A model generated the notes under the pieces. The model had not been told where the DNA came from, did not search any database, and saw only the letters and a list, made by a program, of their open reading frames with translations. Positions 29,750-39,232 of a stretch of DNA of 64,000 nt are shown piece after piece; the first letter of the stretch is position 1; each line of letters begins with the position of its first letter. Origin of the DNA: Burkholderiales bacterium (GTDB lineage Bacteria; Pseudomonadota; Gammaproteobacteria; Burkholderiales; Burkholderiaceae_C). The DNA lies in the NCBI GenBank assembly GCA_947448955.1, contig CANFPU010000002.1, forward strand, positions 1 to 64,000, written 5' to 3'. The translations under genes and the position numbers were made by a program.

Positions 29750-30666
29750 GTCGAAACTCCCAATTCCATAGGTGCGCCTTTGATGGCGCGCTGAGGTGAG
29801 CAAGTGGCCACCAAGATGGCCAGCGTCAGTGCGTAAGGCACTGCATTGAACAGGTAATAGCCCCCGCTGATGCCCACCGATTGCAGGGCCGGACCGATCG
29901 CACCGGCACCACCGAACAGCAGCGCCGCGCCCAGGCAGCGCCAGGGACTCCAGCGCGCGAAGATCACCAGTGCGACCGCGATCAGTCCCTGGCCACTGGA
30001 CAAGCCTTCGTTCCAGCTTCCAGGGTAGTAGAGCGACAGTGATGCGCCGCCCAGTCCCGCGATGAAGCCCCCAGCGGTGGTGGCGGCAATGCGGACGCCG
30101 TTGACCGAGTAACCCAGCGCACGGGCGGCATCGCTGCTGTCACCCGCCATGCGCACCACCAAGCCCCAACGGGTGTTGGCCAGGCCCCAAGCCAACAAAC
30201 CCGCCAGCGCGACACCGACCGGGAACAGCGCGTTGATCGCGAGCGCGCTCTGCACGCCGGGTGAAGCAGCCCAGGCCCCCAGTGCGATCGACGGGATCTG
30301 TGGCGCCTGCGGCTGGATCAGCGGCTTGCCAAGGTAGAAGGCCAGGCCGGCGCCGAGCAGCATCAACGCAATGCCGGTGGCGATGTCCGAGACCCGCTTC
30401 AGCGAGCACAGCAAGCCGTGCATCAGCGCCAACGCAGCGCCACTCAAACCCGCCAGCAGCACACCGACCCAGGGAGAGCCGCTGAGATAAGCACCACCGA
30501 AACCAGCCATCGCCGAGAACACCAGTACGCCCTCTAACCCCAGATTGATACGGCCGGATTTTTCGGTCAGGCATTCGCCCAGGCTGACAAACAGGAAAGG
30601 TGTGCCCACCCGCACCGCGCCGCCGACGATGGCCAACAACAGATCGAGCCACAGGTCGGCGTTCAC
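29746..30666 (-). CDS. ABC transporter permease (BMP/nucleoside-type)
   Basis: Longer ORF to 30882; GTG start at 30666 coupled to the upstream stop; LTEKSGRINLGLEGVLVFSAMAGF. Confidence 0.88.
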   Translation of the reverse strand: MNADLWLDLLLAIVGGAVRVGTPFLFVSLGECLTEKSGRINLGLEGVLVFSAMAGFGGAYLSGSPWVGVLLAGLSGAALALMHGLLCSLKRVSDIATGIALMLLGAGLAFYLGKPLIQPQAPQIPSIALGAWAASPGVQSALAINALFPVGVALAGLLAWGLANTRWGLVVRMAGDSSDAARALGYSVNGVRIAATTAGGFIAGLGGASLSLYYPGSWNEGLSSGQGLIAVALVIFARWSPWRCLGAALLFGGAGAIGPALQSVGISGGYYLFNAVPYALTLAILVATCSPQRAIKGAPMELGVST

Positions 30667-31772
30667 GCAGCAAGCTCTCTGGGCACCGGCCGCCACCGGG
30701 TCAGGTGCGGCAGCGGCCACTGAAAGAGCCGGCCGCGCAAGGCCTCGGCCGCCAGGATGAAGACGAACGCGAAACCCTGCAGCACCAGCACCGACGCATC
30801 GGGCAAGCCCATGCGCCGCTGCAGCAGGCTGCCGGCTGCGGCAAATCCGCCGAACAGCAGCGCCACCGGCGGGATCGCCCACGGGTTATGGCGTGCCACG
30901 AAGGACACCAAGATGCCCGTGTAGCCCAGCCCGACGATCACTGATGCGTTGGCCGCCTGGTGCACTGCCGCGACCTCCACCGCACCGGCCAGGCCCGAAC
31001 AAGCGCCGCCCAGCGCGCAGGCTAGCAGCACCAGGCGGTCGGTGGGCAGGCCCACCAGCCTGGCCGTCCGCGCATTGCCGCCGACGACCCTGAGCGCGAA
31101 GCCCGAAGCGGTGAAACTCAGCCACAGCCCAGCCGCCACGCACAGCACCAGACCGATGACCAGACCCCAGTGCACATCGCCGAGCAAGCTGTCACCGTTG
31201 GCGAAGATGGGCCCAATACGCAGGCTCTCGACCAGCGGTCGGGTGCTCGGTTTGTTCAAGCTGGACGGGTCGCGCAGCGAACCCTCAACCCAGTGCTTGA
31301 ACAGCGCGATCGCGATGTAGCCCAACAGCAAACTGGAAATGGTCTCATTGACACCGCGCCACTGACGCAGCGCGCCGGCCAGCGCGATCCAGCCTGCGCC
31401 CAGCAAGGCCCCAGCCGCCAACACGGCGACGCTGCCGCCCGTGCCACTCAAACCGGGCCACCAGTAGGGCAGTCCAGCGCAGCCCAAAGCGCCCAGCACC
31501 AGAGCGCCCTCCCCACCGATCACTGTCAACCCGGCGCGCGCCGGCAGCGCCACCGCCAAAGCGGTCAACATCAATGGCGCGGCGCGTTGCAACGAGTTCT
31601 GCCAGGAGAACGCATCGCCAAACGCACCCTGAAACAACAGCAGCCAGGCTTGAACAGGACTGTGCCCACCGCACCAGACGAAGCCACCAAACAGCACGAG
31701 CGCCGCAACCAACGCGCCGGCAGGCAACAGCAGGGCTTCGGCTGGGGCGTGCCATGGGCGAGGGAAGGCCAT
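30663..31772 (-). CDS. ABC transporter permease (BMP/nucleoside-type)
   Basis: 369 aa; LPARAGLTVIGGEGALVLGALG; hydrophobic. Confidence 0.88.
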   Translation of the reverse strand: MAFPRPWHAPAEALLLPAGALVAALVLFGGFVWCGGHSPVQAWLLLFQGAFGDAFSWQNSLQRAAPLMLTALAVALPARAGLTVIGGEGALVLGALGCAGLPYWWPGLSGTGGSVAVLAAGALLGAGWIALAGALRQWRGVNETISSLLLGYIAIALFKHWVEGSLRDPSSLNKPSTRPLVESLRIGPIFANGDSLLGDVHWGLVIGLVLCVAAGLWLSFTASGFALRVVGGNARTARLVGLPTDRLVLLACALGGACSGLAGAVEVAAVHQAANASVIVGLGYTGILVSFVARHNPWAIPPVALLFGGFAAAGSLLQRRMGLPDASVLVLQGFAFVFILAAEALRGRLFQWPLPHLTRWRPVPRELAA

Positions 31773-31827
31773 GTCGATGAGTCCCGATGAATTAACGAAC
31801 CGACTTGCGCAGGAGACCGGACCCCCA

Positions 31828-31908
31828 GCAGACGCCGCGGAACCGGCTGGGCCGGGCCGCTAGCGGCGCCCCCTGAGAAGGAGGCGACCGCGGTTCGCTG
31901 CGGGGATG
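31828..31908. repeat. Dispersed intergenic element, copy 2
   Basis: GCAGACGCCGCGGAACCGGC...GCTAGCGGCGCCCCCTGAGAAGGAG...CGCTGCGGGG, ends just before the stop of the BMP gene at 31911; related to 25129-25208. Confidence 0.7.
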
Positions 31909-31910
31909 GG

Positions 31911-33017
31911 TCACACTTTTCCGATCACGCCTTCCACCAGGTAGTTCATGCTTTCGAGTTCAAGGTCGGTCTGCTTGAACGACTTGCCCTTGGGGATCAC
32001 CACCTTGCCGGTGTTGTCCTTCAATTCGCCGGCGAAGATGTCGAAGCTGCCGGCGATCATCTTGGCGCGGATCCCGTCGGCGTTCTTGCGAGCGCCCTCG
32101 GCAACCATCGAACCATAGGGCGAGCTCTTGACGAAGCCTTCTTTCAAGCCGCCGCGCACGAAGTTGGGGTGCGGCTTGCCGGTCTGGGCAGCATCGATGA
32201 TCTGCTTGTACGCCGTCAGCCAGTTCCATTCAGCACCGGTCAGATAGGCGTTAGGCGCCAGCTTGGCCTGGGAGGCGTGATAACCGCAGACGAACTTGCC
32301 GCGCTTGGCAGCGGTCTCGACGATCACCTTGGGTCCGTCCACGTGCATCGTGAACACGTCGATGGCTTGGTCGGCCAGGCTGTTGGTGGCCTCGGCCTCC
32401 TTGACAGGCAGGCTCCAGTCGCCGGTGAAGATGACGGTCGTGGTGATGGTCGGGTCGACCGAGCGCGCACCGAGCGTGAAAGCGTTGATGTTGCGCAGTA
32501 CCTGCGGAATCGGCTTGGCGGCGATGAAGCCCAGTTTCTTGCTCTTGCTGGCATGACCAGCGATCACGCCGTTGAGGTACTGGGCTTCGTCGATATAACC
32601 AAAGAAACTGCCGGTGTTCTTCGGGTGCTTGGCCGCGTCCCACAACCCGCCGCAATGGGCAAAACGCACCGCCGGATTCTTGGCCGCCACCGCCAACAAG
32701 TGCGGGTCGAAATAGCCGTAAGACGTGGGGAACAGCAGCGTGGCGCCGTCCTGCGCGATCATGCCCTGCATCGCCTTTTGAACCGCATTGGTCTCCGGTA
32801 CGTTCTCCTCGTCGACCACCTTGATGCCTGGCATCTTCTTGACCATCGCCACGCTCTCGGCCTGGGCTTGGTTGTAGCCGTAGTCGTCGCGCGGGCCGAC
32901 ATAAATGAAGCCGACGGTCAAGGGTTTCTGCGCCATGGCGGCGGGGCCGATGCCCACCGCGGCCAGCGCGCCAGCGCTCTTGATCCAGTCACGACGATTC
33001 CAGATGGCTTGCGACAT
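31911..33017 (-). CDS. BMP family ABC transporter substrate-binding protein
   Basis: 368 aa; RRDWIKSAGALAAVGIGPAAMAQ signal; KPLTVGFIYVGPRDDYGYNQAQAE. Confidence 0.92.
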   Translation of the reverse strand: MSQAIWNRRDWIKSAGALAAVGIGPAAMAQKPLTVGFIYVGPRDDYGYNQAQAESVAMVKKMPGIKVVDEENVPETNAVQKAMQGMIAQDGATLLFPTSYGYFDPHLLAVAAKNPAVRFAHCGGLWDAAKHPKNTGSFFGYIDEAQYLNGVIAGHASKSKKLGFIAAKPIPQVLRNINAFTLGARSVDPTITTTVIFTGDWSLPVKEAEATNSLADQAIDVFTMHVDGPKVIVETAAKRGKFVCGYHASQAKLAPNAYLTGAEWNWLTAYKQIIDAAQTGKPHPNFVRGGLKEGFVKSSPYGSMVAEGARKNADGIRAKMIAGSFDIFAGELKDNTGKVVIPKGKSFKQTDLELESMNYLVEGVIGKV

Positions 33018-33295
33018 TGATGCTCACTCCTGAGGTTAGGCCGACTGAGGCCGGTTGAGGACCGACCCGACAGCCGGTGTTCTGCCCGGTATACAAGCAA
33101 CTTGCAGGCCAGGGTGATTGGCCGAGGGATCCGGGCTGAAATCAGACCAGGCACTGGTACAGCGCGCCGTCGGTCGACGCACCGAAGCTGTGCAAATGGG
33201 CCAGTCCGCGCGGGCTGGATCAGGCCCGGAAGCACCAAGGTGGCGCAGTCCTCTGGGTCAGAGCCGCACGCCTTCGCGCATCAGGGCATGCGCGC

Positions 33296-33372
33296 CCAAT
33301 CGCCGCCCAATCGCCGCCCAATCGCCACCCAATCGCCACCCAATCGCCGACCGCTTGCCGACCGCTCGACAT
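33296..33372. repeat. 11-bp tandem array, 5 clear plus 2 degenerate units, consensus CCAATCGCCRC
   Basis: ccaatcgccgc/ccaatcgccgc/ccaatcgccac/ccaatcgccac/ccaatcgccga/ccgcttgccga/ccgctcgacat read directly. Confidence 0.9.
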
Positions 33373-33420
33373 CCCGCAGCGCAAGGGCCGCAACGGCGGC
33401 CGCCTGTGGTCAGCGCCGGT

Positions 33421-34941
33421 TCAGAGCTTCGGTGCGGCCAATGGACCGAGCAAGGCTTCGATCGACATGCCGATGGCCAGCAGGTCCTGATCGCTGCCCA
33501 GGGGACCGTCGAGCTCCAGTCCGACCGGCAGGCCGTCGCGCGTCAAGCCAGCTGGAATGGACAGGCCTGGCAGCCCTGCGTTGCTGCAGGGGTCGGTGTT
33601 GCGTATCACGGTGGTGAAAGTGTCTGCCTCGTCGCCCCCATTGACCCGCAAGGTGGACGAGCCCTTCAACGCATCGATGGTTGGCGCGGTCAGGATCGTG
33701 GTCGGGAACAGCACCGCGTCGAGTTGGTTGGCCGCAAAGTACTTGGCATAGAGGTCCTGCATGGCCGGTCGGTGGACCTTGATGGCGGCGTCGTATTGAC
33801 CGATAAAAGCGTCGGCCAAGATGGCGCCGAATGCGCCCTTGACATCCGGGCTGCTCAAGCCGGCTTCGATCTCATTCAATCCAAGCGCCATGCCATTGGC
33901 CAGCAAGTAGCTCGGGATGTCGGTCTTGGGCTCGGTCAAAGCAATTTGGAAAGAGACCTGATCATTCAAGGCCATCAAGCCGATTAGGTCGACAGTCACC
34001 AGAACCACCCCGCTGTCGGCCAGCTTCCTGCAGGCCTCCTCGCAGACCGCCTGGACCTGACGATCCAGCCCGACCCAGAACGAGGCCGGAAGCCCCAGAC
34101 GCAACCCGTTCAGCGGCTTGGGCTTGGGGCTTGATGTGCCGGTGATGACCGCGTCGAGCAGCGCCAGATCGGCCACCGTTCTGGCCATCGGCCCGACCGT
34201 GTCCCGGGTCCGGCTGATCGGCACCACGGCGTTCTCGTCGTGGTACCGGCGCTGCGCGCCGCCATTGCCCACCGAGGGCCGAAATCCAGCGATACCGCAC
34301 AAGGCCGCAGGCACCCGGGTCGAGCCGCCGGTGTCTGTGCCCAGCCCAGCAGGCGAGAAGCGCGCGGCGATCGCCACCGCCGTGCCGCCCGATGAACCGC
34401 CGGGAATGCGGGTCCTGTCGTACGGGTTCCTGCAGGGATGGTTGCACGCGCCATCGTCGCCCGTTCCGAGGAAGAAGTTGGTGCTGGTGATGCCGAATGC
34501 CATCTCATGCAGATTGGACTTCCCCAACAGCACCGCACCCGCGTCCAGCAGTTTCTGCAATGACGGCGCATGGCGCGTGGGAACGAATCCCGCCAAGGCC
34601 TGGGTGCCGCCGGTGGTCTTCAAAGCTTGGCTGTGGATGTTGTCCTTGACGACGATGACCAACCCCGCCAACGCGCCCAAGGGCTTGCCGGCCAATCGGT
34701 CCGCATCGATGCGCTGCGCGGCCGACAGCGCGCCCGCCTCATCAAGCGTGATCATCGCGTTCAGATCACTCAAGGCCTTGGCACGGTCGACCATCGCAGC
34801 CAGGTAATCCTGTGCGCTGACGACGCCGTCTTTGATGGCGGCCACGGCCTCGATCGCAGTCCAGGCTTGCATCTGAGCGCCGGTGACGGCCATGGTCGAT
34901 TCGGGGGTCTCTGAGCGGCCTGATGGGTTCGGCGTTTGCAT
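33421..34941 (-). CDS. Amidase (amidase signature family)
   Basis: VVVKDNIHS (Lys), IPGGSSGGTAVAIAARFSPAGLGTDTGGSTRVPAALCGIAGFRPS Ser-Ser-Lys signature. Confidence 0.9.
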   Translation of the reverse strand: MQTPNPSGRSETPESTMAVTGAQMQAWTAIEAVAAIKDGVVSAQDYLAAMVDRAKALSDLNAMITLDEAGALSAAQRIDADRLAGKPLGALAGLVIVVKDNIHSQALKTTGGTQALAGFVPTRHAPSLQKLLDAGAVLLGKSNLHEMAFGITSTNFFLGTGDDGACNHPCRNPYDRTRIPGGSSGGTAVAIAARFSPAGLGTDTGGSTRVPAALCGIAGFRPSVGNGGAQRRYHDENAVVPISRTRDTVGPMARTVADLALLDAVITGTSSPKPKPLNGLRLGLPASFWVGLDRQVQAVCEEACRKLADSGVVLVTVDLIGLMALNDQVSFQIALTEPKTDIPSYLLANGMALGLNEIEAGLSSPDVKGAFGAILADAFIGQYDAAIKVHRPAMQDLYAKYFAANQLDAVLFPTTILTAPTIDALKGSSTLRVNGGDEADTFTTVIRNTDPCSNAGLPGLSIPAGLTRDGLPVGLELDGPLGSDQDLLAIGMSIEALLGPLAAPKL

Positions 34942-35282
34942 GCGCTTTCCTTGCCAATGGATCGAGTCAGACGCCATCATGCCAGCGGCCGGGCAGCCCC
35001 CGTGATCCAAGATGCCACGCCACAACTGCGAGTGATGTAGCGCGTCAGGCCGGCGTGGCCACGTTTCAGCTGTGTGCTCACCATCACGCGCGGGATGTCT
35101 CGGAGCGTCAGCACGCTGGCCGAGCTCCGAGGGTTAACACCCAAATTCAGACCCTGCCGTTTTGGCATCATCGAACCCGATGCGCAAGCCCGCTTCAGGT
35201 GCACTCAACGCGCCATCTCGGTGCGAAACCGTCGTCCAAACGACGATCGCAGCGGGTACATTGTTTGCTTAGGGTCTACGCC

Positions 35283-36140
35283 ATGGAAGACGCTGTCAGA
35301 CTTGCCTTCGACCTGCTGGGGTTCACCTCGGTGATCGTCTTGATCGTGCTCGGCTTGGGCGTGATCGCCAGCATGATGGGTATCTTCAATTTCGCGCACG
35401 GCGAGTTCGTGCTGTTGGGCGCCTACACGCTGTATCTGTTCCAGACGTTCCACCTGCCGCTGTGGGCCGGTCTGATTGCCGCACCCATTGTGGTGGCGCT
35501 GGTCGGCCTGTTGCTGGAGCGGCTCATCATCCGACGCTTCTACAGCGCGCCCATCATTGCCATGCTGGGCACGTTCGCGATCGGGTTGGTGATACGAGAG
35601 GTGGTGCGCGGCCTGCTGGGCGGGCACTACAAGACGATCGAAGAGCCGCTGGCCGGTGCGGTCACCATCGCCGGCCTGGAGTTCTCGATCTGGCGAGCCG
35701 TGATCATTGTCACGACCCTGGTGGTGATCGGCGCGAGCTGGGCGTTCCTGACCCGGACGACGATGGGTCTGCGCATCCGCGGCTCGCTAGAGAACCCCAT
35801 GCTGGCCCGTGCTTGCGGCATCTCCACCACCAGCCTCTATGCGCTGACCTTCGCCTTCGGTTCGGCGCTCGCCGGCTTGGCGGGTGCGCTGATCGTTCCT
35901 CTGTATCAATTGTCGGCCGACATCGGAATTCGCTTCCTGGTGCAGGCCTTTCTGTCGGTGATGCTCGGCGGCGTCGGCACTTTTGTCGGCCCGGTACTGG
36001 GCGCTTCCGTGGTGGGGGGCATGGCTTCAGGGTTGCCCTGGATCGTGCCGCCTGTGTTTGCTGATCCGTTCGTGTTCCTGATTGCGCTCGCAATCGTCAA
36101 ATTTAGGCCGCAAGGCTTTATTGCCCAAGGGAGACTCTGA
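35283..36140 (+). CDS. Branched-chain amino acid/urea-type ABC transporter permease (UrtB/LivH-like)
   Basis: ATG at 35283; LGLGVIASMMGIFNFAHGEFVLLGAY, VGGMASGLPWIV. Confidence 0.9.
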   Translation: MEDAVRLAFDLLGFTSVIVLIVLGLGVIASMMGIFNFAHGEFVLLGAYTLYLFQTFHLPLWAGLIAAPIVVALVGLLLERLIIRRFYSAPIIAMLGTFAIGLVIREVVRGLLGGHYKTIEEPLAGAVTIAGLEFSIWRAVIIVTTLVVIGASWAFLTRTTMGLRIRGSLENPMLARACGISTTSLYALTFAFGSALAGLAGALIVPLYQLSADIGIRFLVQAFLSVMLGGVGTFVGPVLGASVVGGMASGLPWIVPPVFADPFVFLIALAIVKFRPQGFIAQGRL

Positions 36141-36141
36141 C

Positions 36142-37416
36142 ATGTCTGATTCCAAGATCTTCAATCAAAACGCCGAGGCCACTCCTGGCGAACCGGTGGT
36201 AGACAGTCGTCGCCGACTGCTCACAGGCGCCGGTGCGCTGGCCGCCTCGGGCTGGATGGCGGGCGTCGCGGGGGGCTGGTTGCTCAAGCCCGAATTCGCG
36301 CATGCCGCAGGTCCGATCAAGATGGGCATCGCCACGGACATCACCGGCGCGATAGCGCCTTCAGGCAACGCCAATTGGCAGGTCGCGCAGTTCGCGGTCG
36401 AACAGATCAACAAAGGCGGCGGCATTCTCGGACGCCCAATTGAGTTGTTCCTGGAAGACACCGCGTCAGATCCGAAGATCGCCGTGGGCAATGTGCGCAA
36501 GCTGATACAGGACCGCAAAGTCGATGTGGTACTCGGCGGCATCACCAGCGCGATGCGACAGGCGATCAAGGACCCGATCGTCAACCGCGGCAAGACGCTC
36601 TACATCTACCCGCAGCTCTATGAAGGCCAGGAGTGCACCAAGGGCCTGTTCAACACCGGCCCGACCCCCGCGCAGCAATGCGACGAACTGATCCCGTACC
36701 TGATCAAAACACTGGGCAAGAAGCGCTTCGCACTGCCTTCGGCCAACTATGTCTGGCCGCAATTGCTGAACAAGTATGCGCGCAAAGTCATCGAAGCCAA
36801 TGGCGGCACGGTGGTCTTTGAGGAGTACTACCCGATGGATCAGGCCGAGTACTCGGCGACGATCGGAAAGATCCGCGACGGCAAGGTCGACTGCGTCTTC
36901 AACACCATCATCCCGCCGGGTCTGCAGCCCTTCGTCAAACAGCTCTACGAGAGCGGTTTCCAGAAAAACGGCGGCATCGTCAGCTGCGTGTACTACGACG
37001 AAAACCTGCTGAACTACCACCCAGCGGCTGAAATGGAAGGGCTGGTGAGTTGCCTAGACTACTTCCAAGCCGTCGACGACCCGTTCAGCAAGAAGCTGCA
37101 AGAAGACTACGCGAAAAAGTTTCCGGACACCAAGTACTTGTTCACTGCGGGCAGTGCGTCAACCGGCATGTACCGCGGGGTCAAGTTCTACGAGGCGGCG
37201 GTCAAAGCCACCAAGGGCGACCTGTCGCGCGATGCCGTCGCGGCCGCGCTGGACAAGGCCAAGCTCTCGGAAGGCCCTGGTGGCGGCGCCGAAATGGTCC
37301 CGGGCAAGATGCACTGCAAGATGAACATGTACATCGCGGTGTGCAAAGTCGTCGGCGGCAAGACACGCTACGAGATCGTCAAGAAATCGACGATGGTCGA
37401 TCCTAAGGAATGCTAG
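36142..37416 (+). CDS. ABC transporter substrate-binding protein (UrtA/AmiC-like, Tat-like signal)
   Basis: DSRRRLLTGAGALAASGWMAGVAGG; PIKMGIATDITGAIAPSGNANWQVAQFAVEQINKGGGILGRPIELFLEDTASDP. Confidence 0.9.
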   Translation: MSDSKIFNQNAEATPGEPVVDSRRRLLTGAGALAASGWMAGVAGGWLLKPEFAHAAGPIKMGIATDITGAIAPSGNANWQVAQFAVEQINKGGGILGRPIELFLEDTASDPKIAVGNVRKLIQDRKVDVVLGGITSAMRQAIKDPIVNRGKTLYIYPQLYEGQECTKGLFNTGPTPAQQCDELIPYLIKTLGKKRFALPSANYVWPQLLNKYARKVIEANGGTVVFEEYYPMDQAEYSATIGKIRDGKVDCVFNTIIPPGLQPFVKQLYESGFQKNGGIVSCVYYDENLLNYHPAAEMEGLVSCLDYFQAVDDPFSKKLQEDYAKKFPDTKYLFTAGSASTGMYRGVKFYEAAVKATKGDLSRDAVAAALDKAKLSEGPGGGAEMVPGKMHCKMNMYIAVCKVVGGKTRYEIVKKSTMVDPKEC

Positions 37417-37452
37417 CCAACCCGCCAGCCTGACGACGGTGTAAGGACCCGG

Positions 37453-38493
37453 ATGAACGCAAGCTCGACCCAAGGCCCGACAGGTGGCAGCACTGCATTG
37501 CGGGTGCTGCCCATTGTCGAGGCCGTGATGCTGGGAGCGCTGCTGATCGCACCGTTCGCGCTCAGTGCCTTCCCACAGCTGATCACGCTATTCACCAATA
37601 TCCTGATCCTGTCGATCCTCGCCCTGAGCTTCGACTTGTGCTGGGGTTACTCCGGCATCATGAGCTTCGGACAGGCCTTGTTCTTCGGCGTGCCAGCCTA
37701 TGTGATCGCGCTGGTCGGGCGTGATCTGGGTTTCAGTGAGATCTGGGGAACGCTGCCGCTGGCGATGTTGATCGGCCTGCTGCTGTCGTTTGCGTTTGCG
37801 ATGTTCTTGCTGCTCGGCCGCAAAACGCCGACCTCGATCTTCATTGCTCTCGGCACACTAACCGGTGCCTATGCCTCCGAGCGTCTGGTGTCGGGCTGGC
37901 AGTATGTGGGTGCTGGCAACGGGCTGTCATCGATCAAACTGCTCAAACTCGGGTCGTATGAGTTCGTCGAGGGTATTGAGTTCTACTTCCTGGCGTTTGG
38001 CTGCCTGCTGGCTGTCTACTGGGTCAGCCGTTACCTGATCCGTTCGCAGATGGGGCTGGTGCTGGCGGGTATGCGCCAGAACGAAGAGCGGCTGGCCTTC
38101 TTCGGTTACCGCGTGCAGTTGTACAAGGCGGTGGTGTTTTCGTTCGCCGGCATGATCGCCGGTCTCGCAGGTGCGCTGTACAGCTACCACCAGGGTTTCA
38201 TTGGGCCAGGCAACATGGGCCCGGGCTTGTCGACGATGGCGGTGATCTATTGTCTGTTCGGTGGCTCGGGCACGCTGATCGGCGCGGTCCTGGGCACCGT
38301 TTCGATCGAGGCCATCAGCTACGTGCTGGCCGACATCGACATCATCAAGCGCTTCTGGCCAGTGATCCTTGGACTGGTGCTGCTGCTGGTGGTGGCCTTC
38401 CAGCCCAGCGGCATCCTGGGCTTGTTCGTCACCAACCGCGAGCGCTTTTTCTCGTACGGTTGGCGGCCGGGCAAAGGTCGGGCGGAGCGCTGA
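37453..38493 (+). CDS. Branched-chain/urea-type ABC transporter permease (UrtC/LivM-like)
   Basis: LSFDLCWGYSGIMSFGQALFFGVPAY, FGGSGTLIGAVLGT. Confidence 0.9.
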   Translation: MNASSTQGPTGGSTALRVLPIVEAVMLGALLIAPFALSAFPQLITLFTNILILSILALSFDLCWGYSGIMSFGQALFFGVPAYVIALVGRDLGFSEIWGTLPLAMLIGLLLSFAFAMFLLLGRKTPTSIFIALGTLTGAYASERLVSGWQYVGAGNGLSSIKLLKLGSYEFVEGIEFYFLAFGCLLAVYWVSRYLIRSQMGLVLAGMRQNEERLAFFGYRVQLYKAVVFSFAGMIAGLAGALYSYHQGFIGPGNMGPGLSTMAVIYCLFGGSGTLIGAVLGTVSIEAISYVLADIDIIKRFWPVILGLVLLLVVAFQPSGILGLFVTNRERFFSYGWRPGKGRAER

Positions 38494-38497
38494 AGCC

Positions 38498-39232
38498 ATG
38501 GCACTGCTTGAAGTCAAAGGCGTGACCAAAGTATTCGGCGCGCTGCAAGCATTGGGCGGCGTTGACCTGTCGGTACAGGCGGGCACTTTTCATGGGCTGA
38601 TCGGACCGAACGGCTCGGGCAAGAGCACGCTGCTCAAAGCCATCGCGGGCGCCCACTTTCCAAGCACCGGGGCCATCACCTTTGACGGCGTCGACGTCAC
38701 CACCGCGCTGCCGTTCGAGCGCGCGCGCGTAGGCCTGAGCCTGAAGTTCCAGATCACCGCGGTCCTGCCCGAGCTCTCGGTCTACGACAACGTGCTGCTC
38801 GCACTGCAGGCAGGGCAGAGTCTGTGGTCGCTGATCCGATCGAAAACCCGGCGCGCGATGCACGACGACGTGCTCGGCTCGCTCGCCAGGTTCCGGCTGG
38901 ACGGGCGTGCTGACGACCTCGCGGGCGAGCTCAGCCACGGCGAGCAGCAATGGCTGGAGATCGCGATGGCGCTGGCGCCTAGACCGAAACTGCTGCTGCT
39001 CGACGAGCCGACCGGTGGCATGAGCCCGGAAGAGCGTCGCGTCACTGGCGAGTTACTGCTGCCGATCAAGTCCGAATGTGCGCTGGTGATCGTCGAGCAC
39101 GACCTGGACTTCATCAAGAACATCTGCGACCACCTGACCGTGCTCGACCAGGGCAAGGTGCTGGACAGCGGCACTGTCGACCAGATCGAACGATCGGCCA
39201 AAGTTCAAGAGGTCTACACCAGCCGTGTCTGA
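38498..39232 (+). CDS. Branched-chain/urea-type ABC transporter ATPase (UrtD/LivG-like)
   Basis: ATG at 38498; GPNGSGKSTLLKAIAG, LSHGEQQWLEIAMALAPRPKLLLLDEPTGGMSPEE. Confidence 0.9.
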   Translation: MALLEVKGVTKVFGALQALGGVDLSVQAGTFHGLIGPNGSGKSTLLKAIAGAHFPSTGAITFDGVDVTTALPFERARVGLSLKFQITAVLPELSVYDNVLLALQAGQSLWSLIRSKTRRAMHDDVLGSLARFRLDGRADDLAGELSHGEQQWLEIAMALAPRPKLLLLDEPTGGMSPEERRVTGELLLPIKSECALVIVEHDLDFIKNICDHLTVLDQGKVLDSGTVDQIERSAKVQEVYTSRV

